From NCBI GenBank assembly GCA_002501085.1, contig DLRL01000052.1, positions 645-55,226 on the forward strand: a stretch of DNA of 54,582 bases, written 5' to 3'. The stretch comes from Gemmatimonadales bacterium UBA7889. GTDB taxonomy: Bacteria; Gemmatimonadota; Gemmatimonadetes; Longimicrobiales; Gaopeijiaceae. Made by a program: the position numbers and the translations under genes. Every line of letters begins with the position of its first letter. The first letter of the stretch is position 1. Of the stretch, positions 1-7,711 are shown one piece after another. Under the pieces are notes generated by a model, which worked only from the letters and a program-made list of their open reading frames with translations, had not been told where the DNA came from and did not search any database.

Positions 1-681
1 ATCTATGCAGACTTCGGTATCATCAGCTTTCCTATGGGGAACACAGCCGGGCAAATGGGTGGCTGGTTCCGTGAACCTGTTGGAGGCCTCTCGGATCTCA
101 CAGGACTCAGAATGAGGATCCCCGGGATTGGCGGCGAAATCATGTCGAGACTCGGCGTGACAGTTCAGGTCCTCGGAGCTCCTGAGATTTATCCGGCACT
201 CGAAAGAGGAGCGATCGATGCTACCGAGTGGGTTGGGCCACATGACGATGAGAAGCTGGGATTCCACCAAGTTGCGAAGCATTACTACTACCCTGGTTGG
301 TGGGAACCTGGCTCTACCGCGAGCCTGATGATCAGCAGAGAAGCTTGGGATGAGCTACCAACTGCGTACCAGGAAATCTTAAAGACCGCGTGCGGTGACA
401 TACTCTCTTGGACACTGGCCGGGTATGACGAAGCTAATCCAGCTGCACTCCAGCGTTTGATCCAAAATCATGGTGTCACACTCCATGAGTTTTCGTCAGA
501 GATCATGGAAGCAGCATGGCGGGAATCAAACGCCTACTTGGAGGAGCAAGCAGCAGCTGATCCTGTATTCCGAACAGTCTTCGAGTCCTTCAGTGCGTTT
601 CGAAACCAAGCCTTTCCCTATTCCGCGGGGAATGAGGGTTCGTACGCCAGGTTTACGTTCCCAAAAATCGAAACAGGATGA
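1..681 (+). CDS. TRAP transporter substrate-binding protein (DctP/TakP-like), 5' partial
   Basis: The frame is open from base 1, so the N-terminus, including any signal peptide, lies outside the window; the first in-window ATG at 34 is internal. The visible part is the C-terminal two thirds of a DctP-family periplasmic binding protein, which captures an organic acid and delivers it to a TRAP permease. Typical family segments are seen: the GLRMRIPG strand, the ALERGAIDATEWVGP segment (the Arg/Glu region around the ligand in TakP-like proteins) and KHYYYPGWWEPG. These resemble the 2-oxoacid/mannitol-chloroaromatic subgroup, but the substrate cannot be fixed. It converges on the dctQM operon with only an alkA-like gene between. 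That is an unusual layout, though the three proteins probably form one transporter. Confidence 0.9.
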   Translation: MYADFGIISFPMGNTAGQMGGWFREPVGGLSDLTGLRMRIPGIGGEIMSRLGVTVQVLGAPEIYPALERGAIDATEWVGPHDDEKLGFHQVAKHYYYPGWWEPGSTASLMISREAWDELPTAYQEILKTACGDILSWTLAGYDEANPAALQRLIQNHGVTLHEFSSEIMEAAWRESNAYLEEQAAADPVFRTVFESFSAFRNQAFPYSAGNEGSYARFTFPKIETG

Positions 682-724
682 GTGTAGGAACTCGTGAACG
701 ACTGTACCTACCCGAGTCACCTTA

Positions 725-1351
725 TCACGTAAGTTCAGTCTCTAACGCTCTATAACAGTACCAAGCAGCTGCACTGCGCCAAGGCCGGTAAGGATCACCG
801 AGTGGTCTGAGTTCTTTTTTGCTTAGATCCTCTGCCATACCCTGCACTCTGGCGTACCCTGCCCTCACTGCCAGATCACCCACCGGCCACACATCCGGAC
901 GGTGTAATCGAAACATAAGGTACATATGGGCTGTCCATTCACCGATTCCTTTGACGAGGGTCAGTCTGCTCACGATTTCTTCATCAGACCTCATCTCTAG
1001 ATCATGTACCTCTAATTCACCAGACTGAATCTTTGTCGCCAAATCTCGAATCGCACCCAACTTATTACCCGAAAGTCCTGCAGCGCGGAGTGTAGACTCC
1101 GGCAAGCATAGAACGTTCTCTGGAGAGACGTCATGACCCACAGCTTCAATGAATCGCCCGTGAATCGTTCGAGCTGCCTTACCAGCGAGCTGTTGATGAC
1201 AGATCGCTCTGACCAAGTAAAAGAAGGGTGTGACGTCTGATACAGGCAGATGGATTGATCCGATACATCTCACCCAAGGGCCGAAGGCTGGGTCGCGTTT
1301 CAGTTTTTTGTATCCGCCGACCCAGACGCGAGCGAGCTCTTTCTTGGTCAT
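725..1351 (-). CDS. DNA-3-methyladenine glycosylase II (AlkA-like, HhH-GPD)
   Basis: A base-excision repair glycosylase that removes alkylated purines. The 208-residue protein carries the HhH-GPD fold. The N-terminal region (about 40-70) includes the conserved RAICHQQLAGKAA helix. The helix-hairpin-helix is at about 132-142 (LVKGIGEWTAH), and the catalytic Asp is D159 in VWPVGDLAVRAG. It lacks the N-terminal domain of E. coli AlkA and matches the short bacterial DNA-3-methyladenine glycosylase 2 family. It lies between dctP (convergent, 43 bp gap) and dctM (same strand, about 50 bp upstream), so it may be co-transcribed at the end of the TRAP permease operon. The family assignment is secure; substrate range is inferred. 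Confidence 0.9.
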   Translation of the reverse strand: MTKKELARVWVGGYKKLKRDPAFGPWVRCIGSIHLPVSDVTPFFYLVRAICHQQLAGKAARTIHGRFIEAVGHDVSPENVLCLPESTLRAAGLSGNKLGAIRDLATKIQSGELEVHDLEMRSDEEIVSRLTLVKGIGEWTAHMYLMFRLHRPDVWPVGDLAVRAGYARVQGMAEDLSKKELRPLGDPYRPWRSAAAWYCYRALETELT

Positions 1352-1403
1352 CCGACACGCATGATGTGAGACACTTTCGAACAGTCGACAGAAGCTCGCT
1401 TAG

Positions 1404-2702
1404 TTATTTCGGAACTGTCACCCATATCAGTCCGGCAAGAACAACGAGTTGGATTGCGATGAATGGGACCACACCCTTGTACATCGAGATCGTTGGTATC
1501 TCAGGGGGAGTAACACCCCTTAGGTAAAAGAGACTGAACCCGAATGGGGGTGTGAGGAATGATGTCTGGATATTCACCGCGAACACGATTCCAAGCCACA
1601 CAAGATCCACACCTAAGATTATGGCCGGTGGCACAATGAGTGGAACAATAATGAATGCGATCTCAAAGAAGTCGATAAAGAACCCGAGTACAAAGACCAC
1701 CAGGTTCACCACGATGAGGAAGCCCAAGGCTCCGCCGGGGATACTAGTCAATGCACCTTCAATCCAGAGATCCCCGTCCAGGCCACGGAATACGAGAGCA
1801 AAGGCGGTTGAGCCAATCAGAAGAAAAACCACCATGATCGTGAGGCGGCTCGTATCCTCCATTGCTGATCTAAGTGCCGACATGGTCAGTGACCGATTGG
1901 CCATCGCGAGGAGCATCGCACCCACAGCACCGAGCGCTCCCGCTTCGGTTGGTGTAGCGATCCCAGCAAAAATGCTGCCTAGAACGACAACGATGAGGAT
2001 GAGCGGTGGGAGAAGTGAGAGCACTACCTGCTTAGCCAACTCCATCCCGGTAGAGCGCATGTGTTCGGGTAGAGCTGGAGCAACTTCCTTATTGAAGAAA
2101 GCGAGAATAGCAACGTAGGCTGCATACCCTCCGGTGAGGATGAGTCCCGGCACCAATGCAGTGCGGAAGAGATCTCCAACACTGACGCCCATCTGGTCAC
2201 CAAGTACAATCAGGACGATCGAAGGTGGAATGATCTGCCCCAGTGTACCCGCGGCCGAAATAACCCCAAGGCTGAGTTTCTCATCATATCCGTTACGGAG
2301 CATAACGGGGAGCGATATAAGACCCATAGCTGTCACGCTAGCTCCTACCACACCGGTTGCAGCCGCAAGCAGCGCCCCGACAAAGATCACGCCAACGGCG
2401 AGACCACCACGAAATCGACCGAATAGAACTCCGATTGTCTCAAGGAGTTGCTCGGCAAGCTTACTCTTCTCGAGTACCGTACCCATGAAAATAAAGAACG
2501 GAACCGCAAGCAGAACTTGGTTCGACATAGTACCGAATGTCCGTTCCGGCAGAGCGTAGAGGAGCACAAGATCGAATTGACCAAAAATCGATGCTAATCC
2601 GGCAAATATCAGTGCAGTACCAGCTAGCGCAAACGCGACTGGATACCCGCTGAAGATCATAACAAGGACCCCAATAAACATCGCGGGTCCCCACAGATTC
2701 AT
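1404..2702 (-). CDS. dctM: TRAP transporter large permease (DctM)
   Basis: This is the 12-helix transport subunit of a tripartite ATP-independent periplasmic transporter, which couples sodium ion influx to organic-acid uptake. The 432 residues are almost entirely hydrophobic helices. Family landmarks are the N-terminal GYPVAFALAG segment, the AVPFFIFMG motif, the AATGVVGASVTAMG segment and the internal GIATPTEAGALGAVGA repeat. Length is typical. The start codon overlaps the stop of dctQ by 4 bases (ATGA), the usual coupled arrangement. The large antisense reading frames in this interval have no family features and are shadows. The substrate is unknown; the DctP fragment at the left edge is the likely partner. 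Confidence 0.95.
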   Translation of the reverse strand: MNLWGPAMFIGVLVMIFSGYPVAFALAGTALIFAGLASIFGQFDLVLLYALPERTFGTMSNQVLLAVPFFIFMGTVLEKSKLAEQLLETIGVLFGRFRGGLAVGVIFVGALLAAATGVVGASVTAMGLISLPVMLRNGYDEKLSLGVISAAGTLGQIIPPSIVLIVLGDQMGVSVGDLFRTALVPGLILTGGYAAYVAILAFFNKEVAPALPEHMRSTGMELAKQVVLSLLPPLILIVVVLGSIFAGIATPTEAGALGAVGAMLLAMANRSLTMSALRSAMEDTSRLTIMVVFLLIGSTAFALVFRGLDGDLWIEGALTSIPGGALGFLIVVNLVVFVLGFFIDFFEIAFIIVPLIVPPAIILGVDLVWLGIVFAVNIQTSFLTPPFGFSLFYLRGVTPPEIPTISMYKGVVPFIAIQLVVLAGLIWVTVPK

Positions 2703-3265
2703 GAGCCTGCCTCAGGCTGTGAGTGGATAGTTGGGGGTTCCTGGTCACCATCACCTCTCAGAATGCTTACCTGTTTCAAGATTTGGCTATATCCCTGGCC
2801 GACCAGTAGCACGAACGAGAGCAAGATCACCATCTTGATAGGGTACCGCGGGAGGCCACCGGGATCTGGTGACATTTCACGTATGGACCAGGAATTTTGG
2901 ACTGCAGGCCATGACACGTACAACATTACAACGCAGAACGGGATGAGAAAAAGAACGTGCCCTATAAGGTCTATCCAAGCCCGTTTCTTGGAGTTGAGTT
3001 CCGAATAGAGTACATCCACACGAACATGTACGTCGTGTCTTAACCCATACGCTGCACCCAGTAGGAAAATCAGGCTAAAGAGGTACCATTGCAGCTCAGT
3101 CTGAGGAGTAAGATTGAACGAAAGCCCCAGACCTCTTGAGGAATATCTAAGAACCGCAGTTGCTGCTCCTACGAGCACCATGACCAACGACAACCAACGA
3201 ATCATGGCGCCGATCCTCTCATTCAAGCCATCGATGGCCCTGGCCACCCTACTCAGGATTGACAT
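2699..3265 (-). CDS. dctQ: TRAP transporter small permease (DctQ)
   Basis: The small membrane subunit of the TRAP transporter, which docks with DctM. The 188-residue protein has four predicted membrane helices at roughly 20-42, 58-75, 98-120 and 140-160. The family segment LGAAYGLRHDVHVRVDVLY lies after the second helix; its Arg-x-Asp-His-Val-Arg-Val-Asp pattern is characteristic of DctQ. The C-terminal tail (QEPPTIHSQPEAGS) is polar. It is the first gene of the dctQM operon, and the SDR gene upstream ends only about 40 bases away on the same strand, so transcription may read through from there. Confidence 0.92.
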   Translation of the reverse strand: MSILSRVARAIDGLNERIGAMIRWLSLVMVLVGAATAVLRYSSRGLGLSFNLTPQTELQWYLFSLIFLLGAAYGLRHDVHVRVDVLYSELNSKKRAWIDLIGHVLFLIPFCVVMLYVSWPAVQNSWSIREMSPDPGGLPRYPIKMVILLSFVLLVGQGYSQILKQVSILRGDGDQEPPTIHSQPEAGS

Positions 3266-3306
3266 GGCCGGATGATGGGCTGCATTGCAACTATAGGCAA
3301 TGAGTC

Positions 3307-4164
3307 TTAGAGAACGTATCCGCCATCAACAGTGATGATCGATCCGGTGATGTGTCGAGCTGCCTCGGAGCAAAGAAACAGAACCACGCCCGCCACATCT
3401 TGCGGATCACCCAAACGCCCAAGGGCGGATCTGTCACGAGCATGGTCTAGAATCTCAGGTGACACACCTTCGGTGAGTCTGGTCGTGCGCACATACCCAG
3501 GAGCGACAGCATTCACATTGATGTTCTTCGGCCCTAGCTCAACCGCGCTACTGCGAGTTAGGCCGATGAGACCGGCCTTAGACGAAGAATAATTGGAGAT
3601 GCCGAACTCGGTACGCATTCCATGCACCGATGTGATGTTGACAATCTTCCCATATTCTTGGGCGCGCATTGAGGGGGCTACAGCCCTCGTGAAGTGAAAG
3701 GCGCCGTCTAGATTAGTTCGGAGCACAGCTTCCCAGTCATGATCAGTCATAAGCCACATCGGTGCGTCACGTCCGATCCCAGCGTTGTTCACCAAGACAT
3801 CAATGCCCCCAAGTTCCTCCTCCGCCTCCGACACGAAGGAATTGACGTCACTTGATTCCCTTACATCGCAAGAGCGGAAAAGCACTTGCACTTCCATCTG
3901 TCGTAACTCACTCGCTACCTCTTTAGCTTCGCTACGAGATTGACCTCCGTCATCCAGATAACAAAACGCAATATGAGCGCCACAACGCGCGAGTTCCAAG
4001 GCAACCGCACGGCCAATCCCACTCGATCCACCTGACACGATCGCAACTTTCCCAGTCAGGCTCTCTACCTGCAGGACAGGCTGAGGTTGGGGTTCTGTCG
4101 TGACCTCATCGAGGAGTGCTTCGACGGCGTCAGTGGCCGTCTCCGGGAGTGGAGAATCCGACAT
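3307..4164 (-). CDS. SDR-family 3-oxoacyl/acetoacetyl reductase (FabG-like)
   Basis: A classical short-chain dehydrogenase, probably NADP(H)-dependent. The cofactor motif is GGSSGIG at 45-51, NNAG is at 126-129, and the catalytic set is S179, Y192 and K196 (YSSSK), with the PG and GGY elements near the C-terminus. The body resembles FabG/PhaB reductases that reduce 3-oxoacyl-ACP or acetoacetyl-CoA. It has an unusual N-terminal extension of about 35 acidic residues (TDAVEALLDEVTTEP...), so a start at a later codon is possible, although ATG 4164 has an AGGG upstream. No fatty-acid synthesis genes are adjacent, so the substrate is open. It sits between the pst operon and the TRAP permease genes. 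Confidence 0.85.
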   Translation of the reverse strand: MSDSPLPETATDAVEALLDEVTTEPQPQPVLQVESLTGKVAIVSGGSSGIGRAVALELARCGAHIAFCYLDDGGQSRSEAKEVASELRQMEVQVLFRSCDVRESSDVNSFVSEAEEELGGIDVLVNNAGIGRDAPMWLMTDHDWEAVLRTNLDGAFHFTRAVAPSMRAQEYGKIVNITSVHGMRTEFGISNYSSSKAGLIGLTRSSAVELGPKNINVNAVAPGYVRTTRLTEGVSPEILDHARDRSALGRLGDPQDVAGVVLFLCSEAARHITGSIITVDGGYVL

Positions 4165-4340
4165 AAGACACCCTATCGACTGGAAAGGTTACCGCGCAAT
4201 GTCAACAGGACTTTTGCTCTGTGAGTTTACAGTCACTCAAAACATTGCGAAGCAATTCTAGGTAAGTAATGCGCTACACCATTCTACTGAATATTCACAA
4301 GCTCCTAGGCTTCAGGATGATTCAAGTAGGGTACCACTGA

Positions 4341-5120
4341 TCAGCCATAGCGACCCTCAATATAGTCAGCGGTCCCTTCTTCTTGGGGTGCTAGAAATAT
4401 TTGTTCGGTTACACCGTGCTCAACCATTCTGCCCAAAAGCATGAACGCGGTCTCCTCACTCGCCCGTCTTGCTTGGGCCATATTGTGAGTCACAATCAAG
4501 ATCGTATAGTCTCCGTGTAGTTCCCAGATAAGTTCTTCAAGTGCCGCAGTCGCCTTGGGGTCTAACGCTGAAGTAGGCTCATCCATAAGAATTACGGTTG
4601 GCTTGACCGGTAAAAGTCTCGCTATACAAAGCTTCTGCTGCTCTTCAAGGGATAGTCCAGTAGCTTCGCGACCAAGTCGATCTTTCACTTCATCCCAAAG
4701 CAGAACACGACGGAGCGCATTCTCGACGATTTCGTCCTCTTCCAGTTTGTTGAACTTTTCATCGGCACGGTGGATTCGGTGAGCAAAGAGCACGTTATCT
4801 TGTATTGACAGGGGGAGAGGGTTAGGACGCTGAAAGACCATCCCTACGTGACGCCGAAGCTGGGACAACTCGACATCATCACTCAGTATGTCCTGATCAA
4901 GGACATGGATCTCCCCTGTCGTGCGTACATAATCACCTAATCGCTCATTCATGCGATTCACAGCGCGGAGAAGTGTTGACTTGCCACACCCTGATGGGCC
5001 TATGAGCGCAGTGATCGATCCTCGCTTAACCTGAAGATCAACTTCGAAAAGCGCCTGAAAATCTCCGTACCATAGGCTTACGTTCTGGATGTCGATCGCG
5101 AGCGCGGTGTCCTCAACCAA
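4341..5120 (-). CDS. pstB: PstB-like phosphate import ATPase with degenerate signature motif
   Basis: The ATPase subunit of the phosphate importer. In the longest frame (ATG 5165, 274 residues) the Walker A motif GPSGCGKST is at 56-64, Q-loop Gln is Q112 in VFQRPNPLP, Walker B plus catalytic Glu is ILMDE at 192-196, and H-loop His is H227 in VTHNM. The signature, LSGGQ in normal PstB, is LSLEE (171-175), so both glycines and the glutamine are lost. The ATG start would overlap the upstream pstB by 53 bases. TTG at 5120 fits better: it overlaps by only 8 bases and has GGAAGG about 6 bases upstream, inside the end of the upstream gene. It is last in pstS-phoU-pstC-pstA-pstB-pstB. It probably pairs with the neighbouring PstB (see findings). 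Confidence 0.9.
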   Translation of the reverse strand: MVEDTALAIDIQNVSLWYGDFQALFEVDLQVKRGSITALIGPSGCGKSTLLRAVNRMNERLGDYVRTTGEIHVLDQDILSDDVELSQLRRHVGMVFQRPNPLPLSIQDNVLFAHRIHRADEKFNKLEEDEIVENALRRVLLWDEVKDRLGREATGLSLEEQQKLCIARLLPVKPTVILMDEPTSALDPKATAALEELIWELHGDYTILIVTHNMAQARRASEETAFMLLGRMVEHGVTEQIFLAPQEEGTADYIEGRYG

Positions 5121-5877
5121 AGCGGCCTTCCAGGTAGTCCAAGGTGCGATGGTCTTTTGCTTCACCCCTAAAGAGGGCTTCTGTTTCTCCTACCTCTATC
5201 AACTGACCATCCAGGAAGAAAGCAGTGCGATCAGCAAGTCGGCGTGCCTGCTGCACGAGATTTGTCACCAAGATGATAGTGATTTCCTCCTTCAGTTCCT
5301 TGAGCACGTCCTCGATACGCATCGTGGTCACCGGATCTACCGCGATAGAGAATTCATCAAGTAGCAAGAGTTCGGGATCTTGGGAAAGCGCCCTCGCAAT
5401 CGTGAGTCTCTGTTGTTGGCCGCCTGAAAGCAGGCTGCCAAGGGCATCAAGACGATCTTTCACCTCATCCCAGAGTGCCGCTCGCATGAGGCACTGCTCC
5501 ACGATTTCATCGAGGTCACTCTTCTCCTTAATTCCTGAGAGCCTCGGAGCTAGTGCGACATTGTCATAGATGCTTAACGGTAGCCCTACAGGCAGGGGGA
5601 AAACGACACCAATGTGACGGCGTAATGCGTAGACGTTCTGGATCTCAGAGATATCATGACCATCGAATACGATAGACCCATTGACCGTCATATTCTCATG
5701 CAGCATCTCCATCCGATTCAGCGTCCGGAGAAAACTCGTTTTCCCGCTGCCAGCAGGCCCGATAATGCCAAAGATCTCATGCTCATGAACATCTAGAGAA
5801 ACGCCAGAGAGAGCCCGCTGGCCACCGTATTGGATGTCCAGATCTCTCACGGCAAGTTTCACGTCCGTAGCTACCAT
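5113..5877 (-). CDS. pstB: PstB-like phosphate import ATPase lacking Q-loop Gln and H-loop His
   Basis: Second PstB homologue of the cluster (254 residues). Walker A GPAGSGKT is at 40-47, the signature LSGGQ is intact at 150-154, and Walker B with Glu is LLLLDE at 170-175. The Q-loop, VFQRPNPFP in canonical PstB, reads VFPLPVGLP, with Pro94 where Gln is expected. The H-loop reads VTNLVQQA, with Asn206 in place of His. The D-loop is altered too (SIAVD for SALD). Alone it would be a poor ATPase, yet the protein is full length and otherwise PstB-like, so decay is unlikely. It overlaps pstA by 7 bases upstream and the other pstB by 8 bases downstream, implying coupled and balanced synthesis. Confidence 0.9.
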   Translation of the reverse strand: MVATDVKLAVRDLDIQYGGQRALSGVSLDVHEHEIFGIIGPAGSGKTSFLRTLNRMEMLHENMTVNGSIVFDGHDISEIQNVYALRRHIGVVFPLPVGLPLSIYDNVALAPRLSGIKEKSDLDEIVEQCLMRAALWDEVKDRLDALGSLLSGGQQQRLTIARALSQDPELLLLDEFSIAVDPVTTMRIEDVLKELKEEITIILVTNLVQQARRLADRTAFFLDGQLIEVGETEALFRGEAKDHRTLDYLEGRFG

Positions 5878-6785
5878 TTCTTTTTTCCTCTCAGGTAACT
5901 CCGGAACCAGATTGATGCTGCGTTCATAAGTAGAACTAGTGTGATCAAAGTGAGAGCTGTCCCGTACTTGAGTTCATCGGGCGCACCAGGCACGGCAGTT
6001 GAGATCACGAATAAATGCATTGCCATCGCCATCGTTTGATCAAAGACACTGGAGGGAAGGAATGGAAAAAAGAATGCCGCTCCAGTAAACATGATCGGCG
6101 CGGTTTCTCCCGCTGTTCGCGATACTGACAGAATTACACCGGTTAGGATCCCACTTATCGCGTTAGGGAGTACGACCGTTCTAATTGTCTGCCAGCGAGT
6201 GGCACCCATGTTCCAACAAGCTTCTCTAAAGGCCATTGGAACTGCCTGGAGAGACTCGCGGGTAGCGACAATAACCAACGGTAGTGTCATAACTGCGAGC
6301 GTGAGACTCGCTGCTAAGATGCTCGTCCCGAATCCAGCGAAGATCACAAAAGCGCCAACCCCAAATAGTGCGTGTACGATTGAGGGCACCCCCGCGAGGT
6401 TGATAATCGCGAGATTGATTCCCCGCGTCAGCCAGTTATCCGGCGCATATTCTGAAAGATAGATCGCAGCTGCTACACCCACAGGCACCGAAGCAATCAG
6501 TGAGACCGCTACAAGCCACATCGTCCCCACAAGCGCCGGCCAAATACCGCCGGCAGTCATTCCGTCACTAGGATAAGAGAAGAGGAATTCAAAAGAGATC
6601 GCTGGCCCGCCTCTAACTAACAGAACCCCAAAAATAATCCCGACTGGCACAACCAGGATCAAAGTCATCAAACCAAAGAGAGCCCTAAATAGCCACTGAA
6701 GCCGATGGTTACGCATGTTGAGCGGGGTCGCCGCAAACATCAGGGACTGCCCAGAAACTCCACCATCCCCTTCAGAATAGGTCAC
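5871..6785 (-). CDS. pstA: Phosphate ABC transporter permease PstA
   Basis: Inner-membrane permease that forms the phosphate channel with PstC. The 304-residue protein has about six helices. The cytoplasmic coupling loop (EAA motif) is FREACWNMGATRWQTIRTVV, which contacts the ATPase. The GVPSIVHALFG segment before it is typical of PstA. Its start overlaps the pstC stop by 4 bases and its stop overlaps the downstream pstB, so all four transporter genes are translationally linked. The N-terminal about 25 residues (MTYSEGDGGVSGQS) are polar and precede the first helix; a start at the later Met in MRNHRLQWLF is possible. Confidence 0.95.
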   Translation of the reverse strand: MTYSEGDGGVSGQSLMFAATPLNMRNHRLQWLFRALFGLMTLILVVPVGIIFGVLLVRGGPAISFEFLFSYPSDGMTAGGIWPALVGTMWLVAVSLIASVPVGVAAAIYLSEYAPDNWLTRGINLAIINLAGVPSIVHALFGVGAFVIFAGFGTSILAASLTLAVMTLPLVIVATRESLQAVPMAFREACWNMGATRWQTIRTVVLPNAISGILTGVILSVSRTAGETAPIMFTGAAFFFPFLPSSVFDQTMAMAMHLFVISTAVPGAPDELKYGTALTLITLVLLMNAASIWFRSYLRGKKKW

Positions 6786-7711
6786 GCTCTCCTGGCCCCC
6801 TTAACAACGAGGTCTGCTGTAAGGTTGATGATAAACGTCACCACAAAAAGCAGGATTCCCAAAGTAAAAAGAGCTCGGTAATGGTCCGAACCAACCGGGG
6901 CATCACCGAGTTCTGCTGCGATTGTTGCAGTGATTGCACGTACTGAATCGAATGGGCTTGTTGGGATCTGGATCGCATTCCCGCTTGCCATGAGCACTGC
7001 CATTGTTTCGCCAAAACCTCGACCTACTCCAAGAAGAACCGCCGCGACAAGACCGTTCTTTCCTGCCGGAAGTACAACTCTGAAAATCACCTGCCACTTC
7101 GTGGCACCCATGGCTTCAGCTGCCTCACGGTAGGTATCCGGAACCGCCTTGAGTGCATCTTCAGCAATCGTTGTCATGATCGGGGCGGCCATTAGACCGA
7201 GGATAATACCTGAGTTGAGGACCCCTATTCCGACCGGGACGTCGAACATGTCAATAATCAGAGGGTTCATGATCGATAGACCGATGAAGCCCCATACAAC
7301 CGACGGGATGGCGGCCAAAAGTTCAACCAACACCTTAAGTGACTCTCGGAGTCGGCCTGTAGCGAACTCACCGATGAAGATGGCAGCACCGAGTGAGAAC
7401 GGCACCGAGACCACCATGGCAAGGCCCGTTACGCTAGCGGTTCCTGCTATAAGCCCGAGAACCCCGTAACTAGGATTCTGAGAGGATGTTGGCCGCCAGG
7501 TTAGGCTTGCAAAAAACTCCCGGACATTCAATGGTCCCACTATGAAACCCGCACCTTCTTTGGTGATGAAGACGAAGATCCCGATGATGAAGATGATCGC
7601 GGAAATCCCACCCACAAAGACCAAGAATGTTACCGCTTTATCGATATACCAAGCTCTCCCACGGTGATCAAGGTCCATAGGTGCAGAACGTTTGACTCGC
7701 TTAGCGAGCAT
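6782..7711 (-). CDS. pstC: Phosphate ABC transporter permease PstC
   Basis: Partner permease of PstA. The 309 residues contain six or more hydrophobic helices. The family segment AAIPSVVWGFIGL and the EAA coupling loop YREAAEAMGATKWQVIFRVV are clear, followed by the GRGFGETMAVLMASGN segment characteristic of PstC. The start lies inside the end of the phoU fusion gene (11-base overlap), and the stop overlaps pstA by 4 bases. The order pstS-phoU-pstC-pstA-pstB-pstB differs from the E. coli order, where phoU is last. Confidence 0.95.
   Translation of the reverse strand: MLAKRVKRSAPMDLDHRGRAWYIDKAVTFLVFVGGISAIIFIIGIFVFITKEGAGFIVGPLNVREFFASLTWRPTSSQNPSYGVLGLIAGTASVTGLAMVVSVPFSLGAAIFIGEFATGRLRESLKVLVELLAAIPSVVWGFIGLSIMNPLIIDMFDVPVGIGVLNSGIILGLMAAPIMTTIAEDALKAVPDTYREAAEAMGATKWQVIFRVVLPAGKNGLVAAVLLGVGRGFGETMAVLMASGNAIQIPTSPFDSVRAITATIAAELGDAPVGSDHYRALFTLGILLFVVTFIINLTADLVVKGARRA

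Noticed and set aside
1552..2559. Two long plus-strand frames (188 and 141 codons) opposite dctM
   Set aside because: Arg/Ser/Thr-rich with no motif, fully antisense to a clear DctM; typical mirror of a membrane-protein gene.
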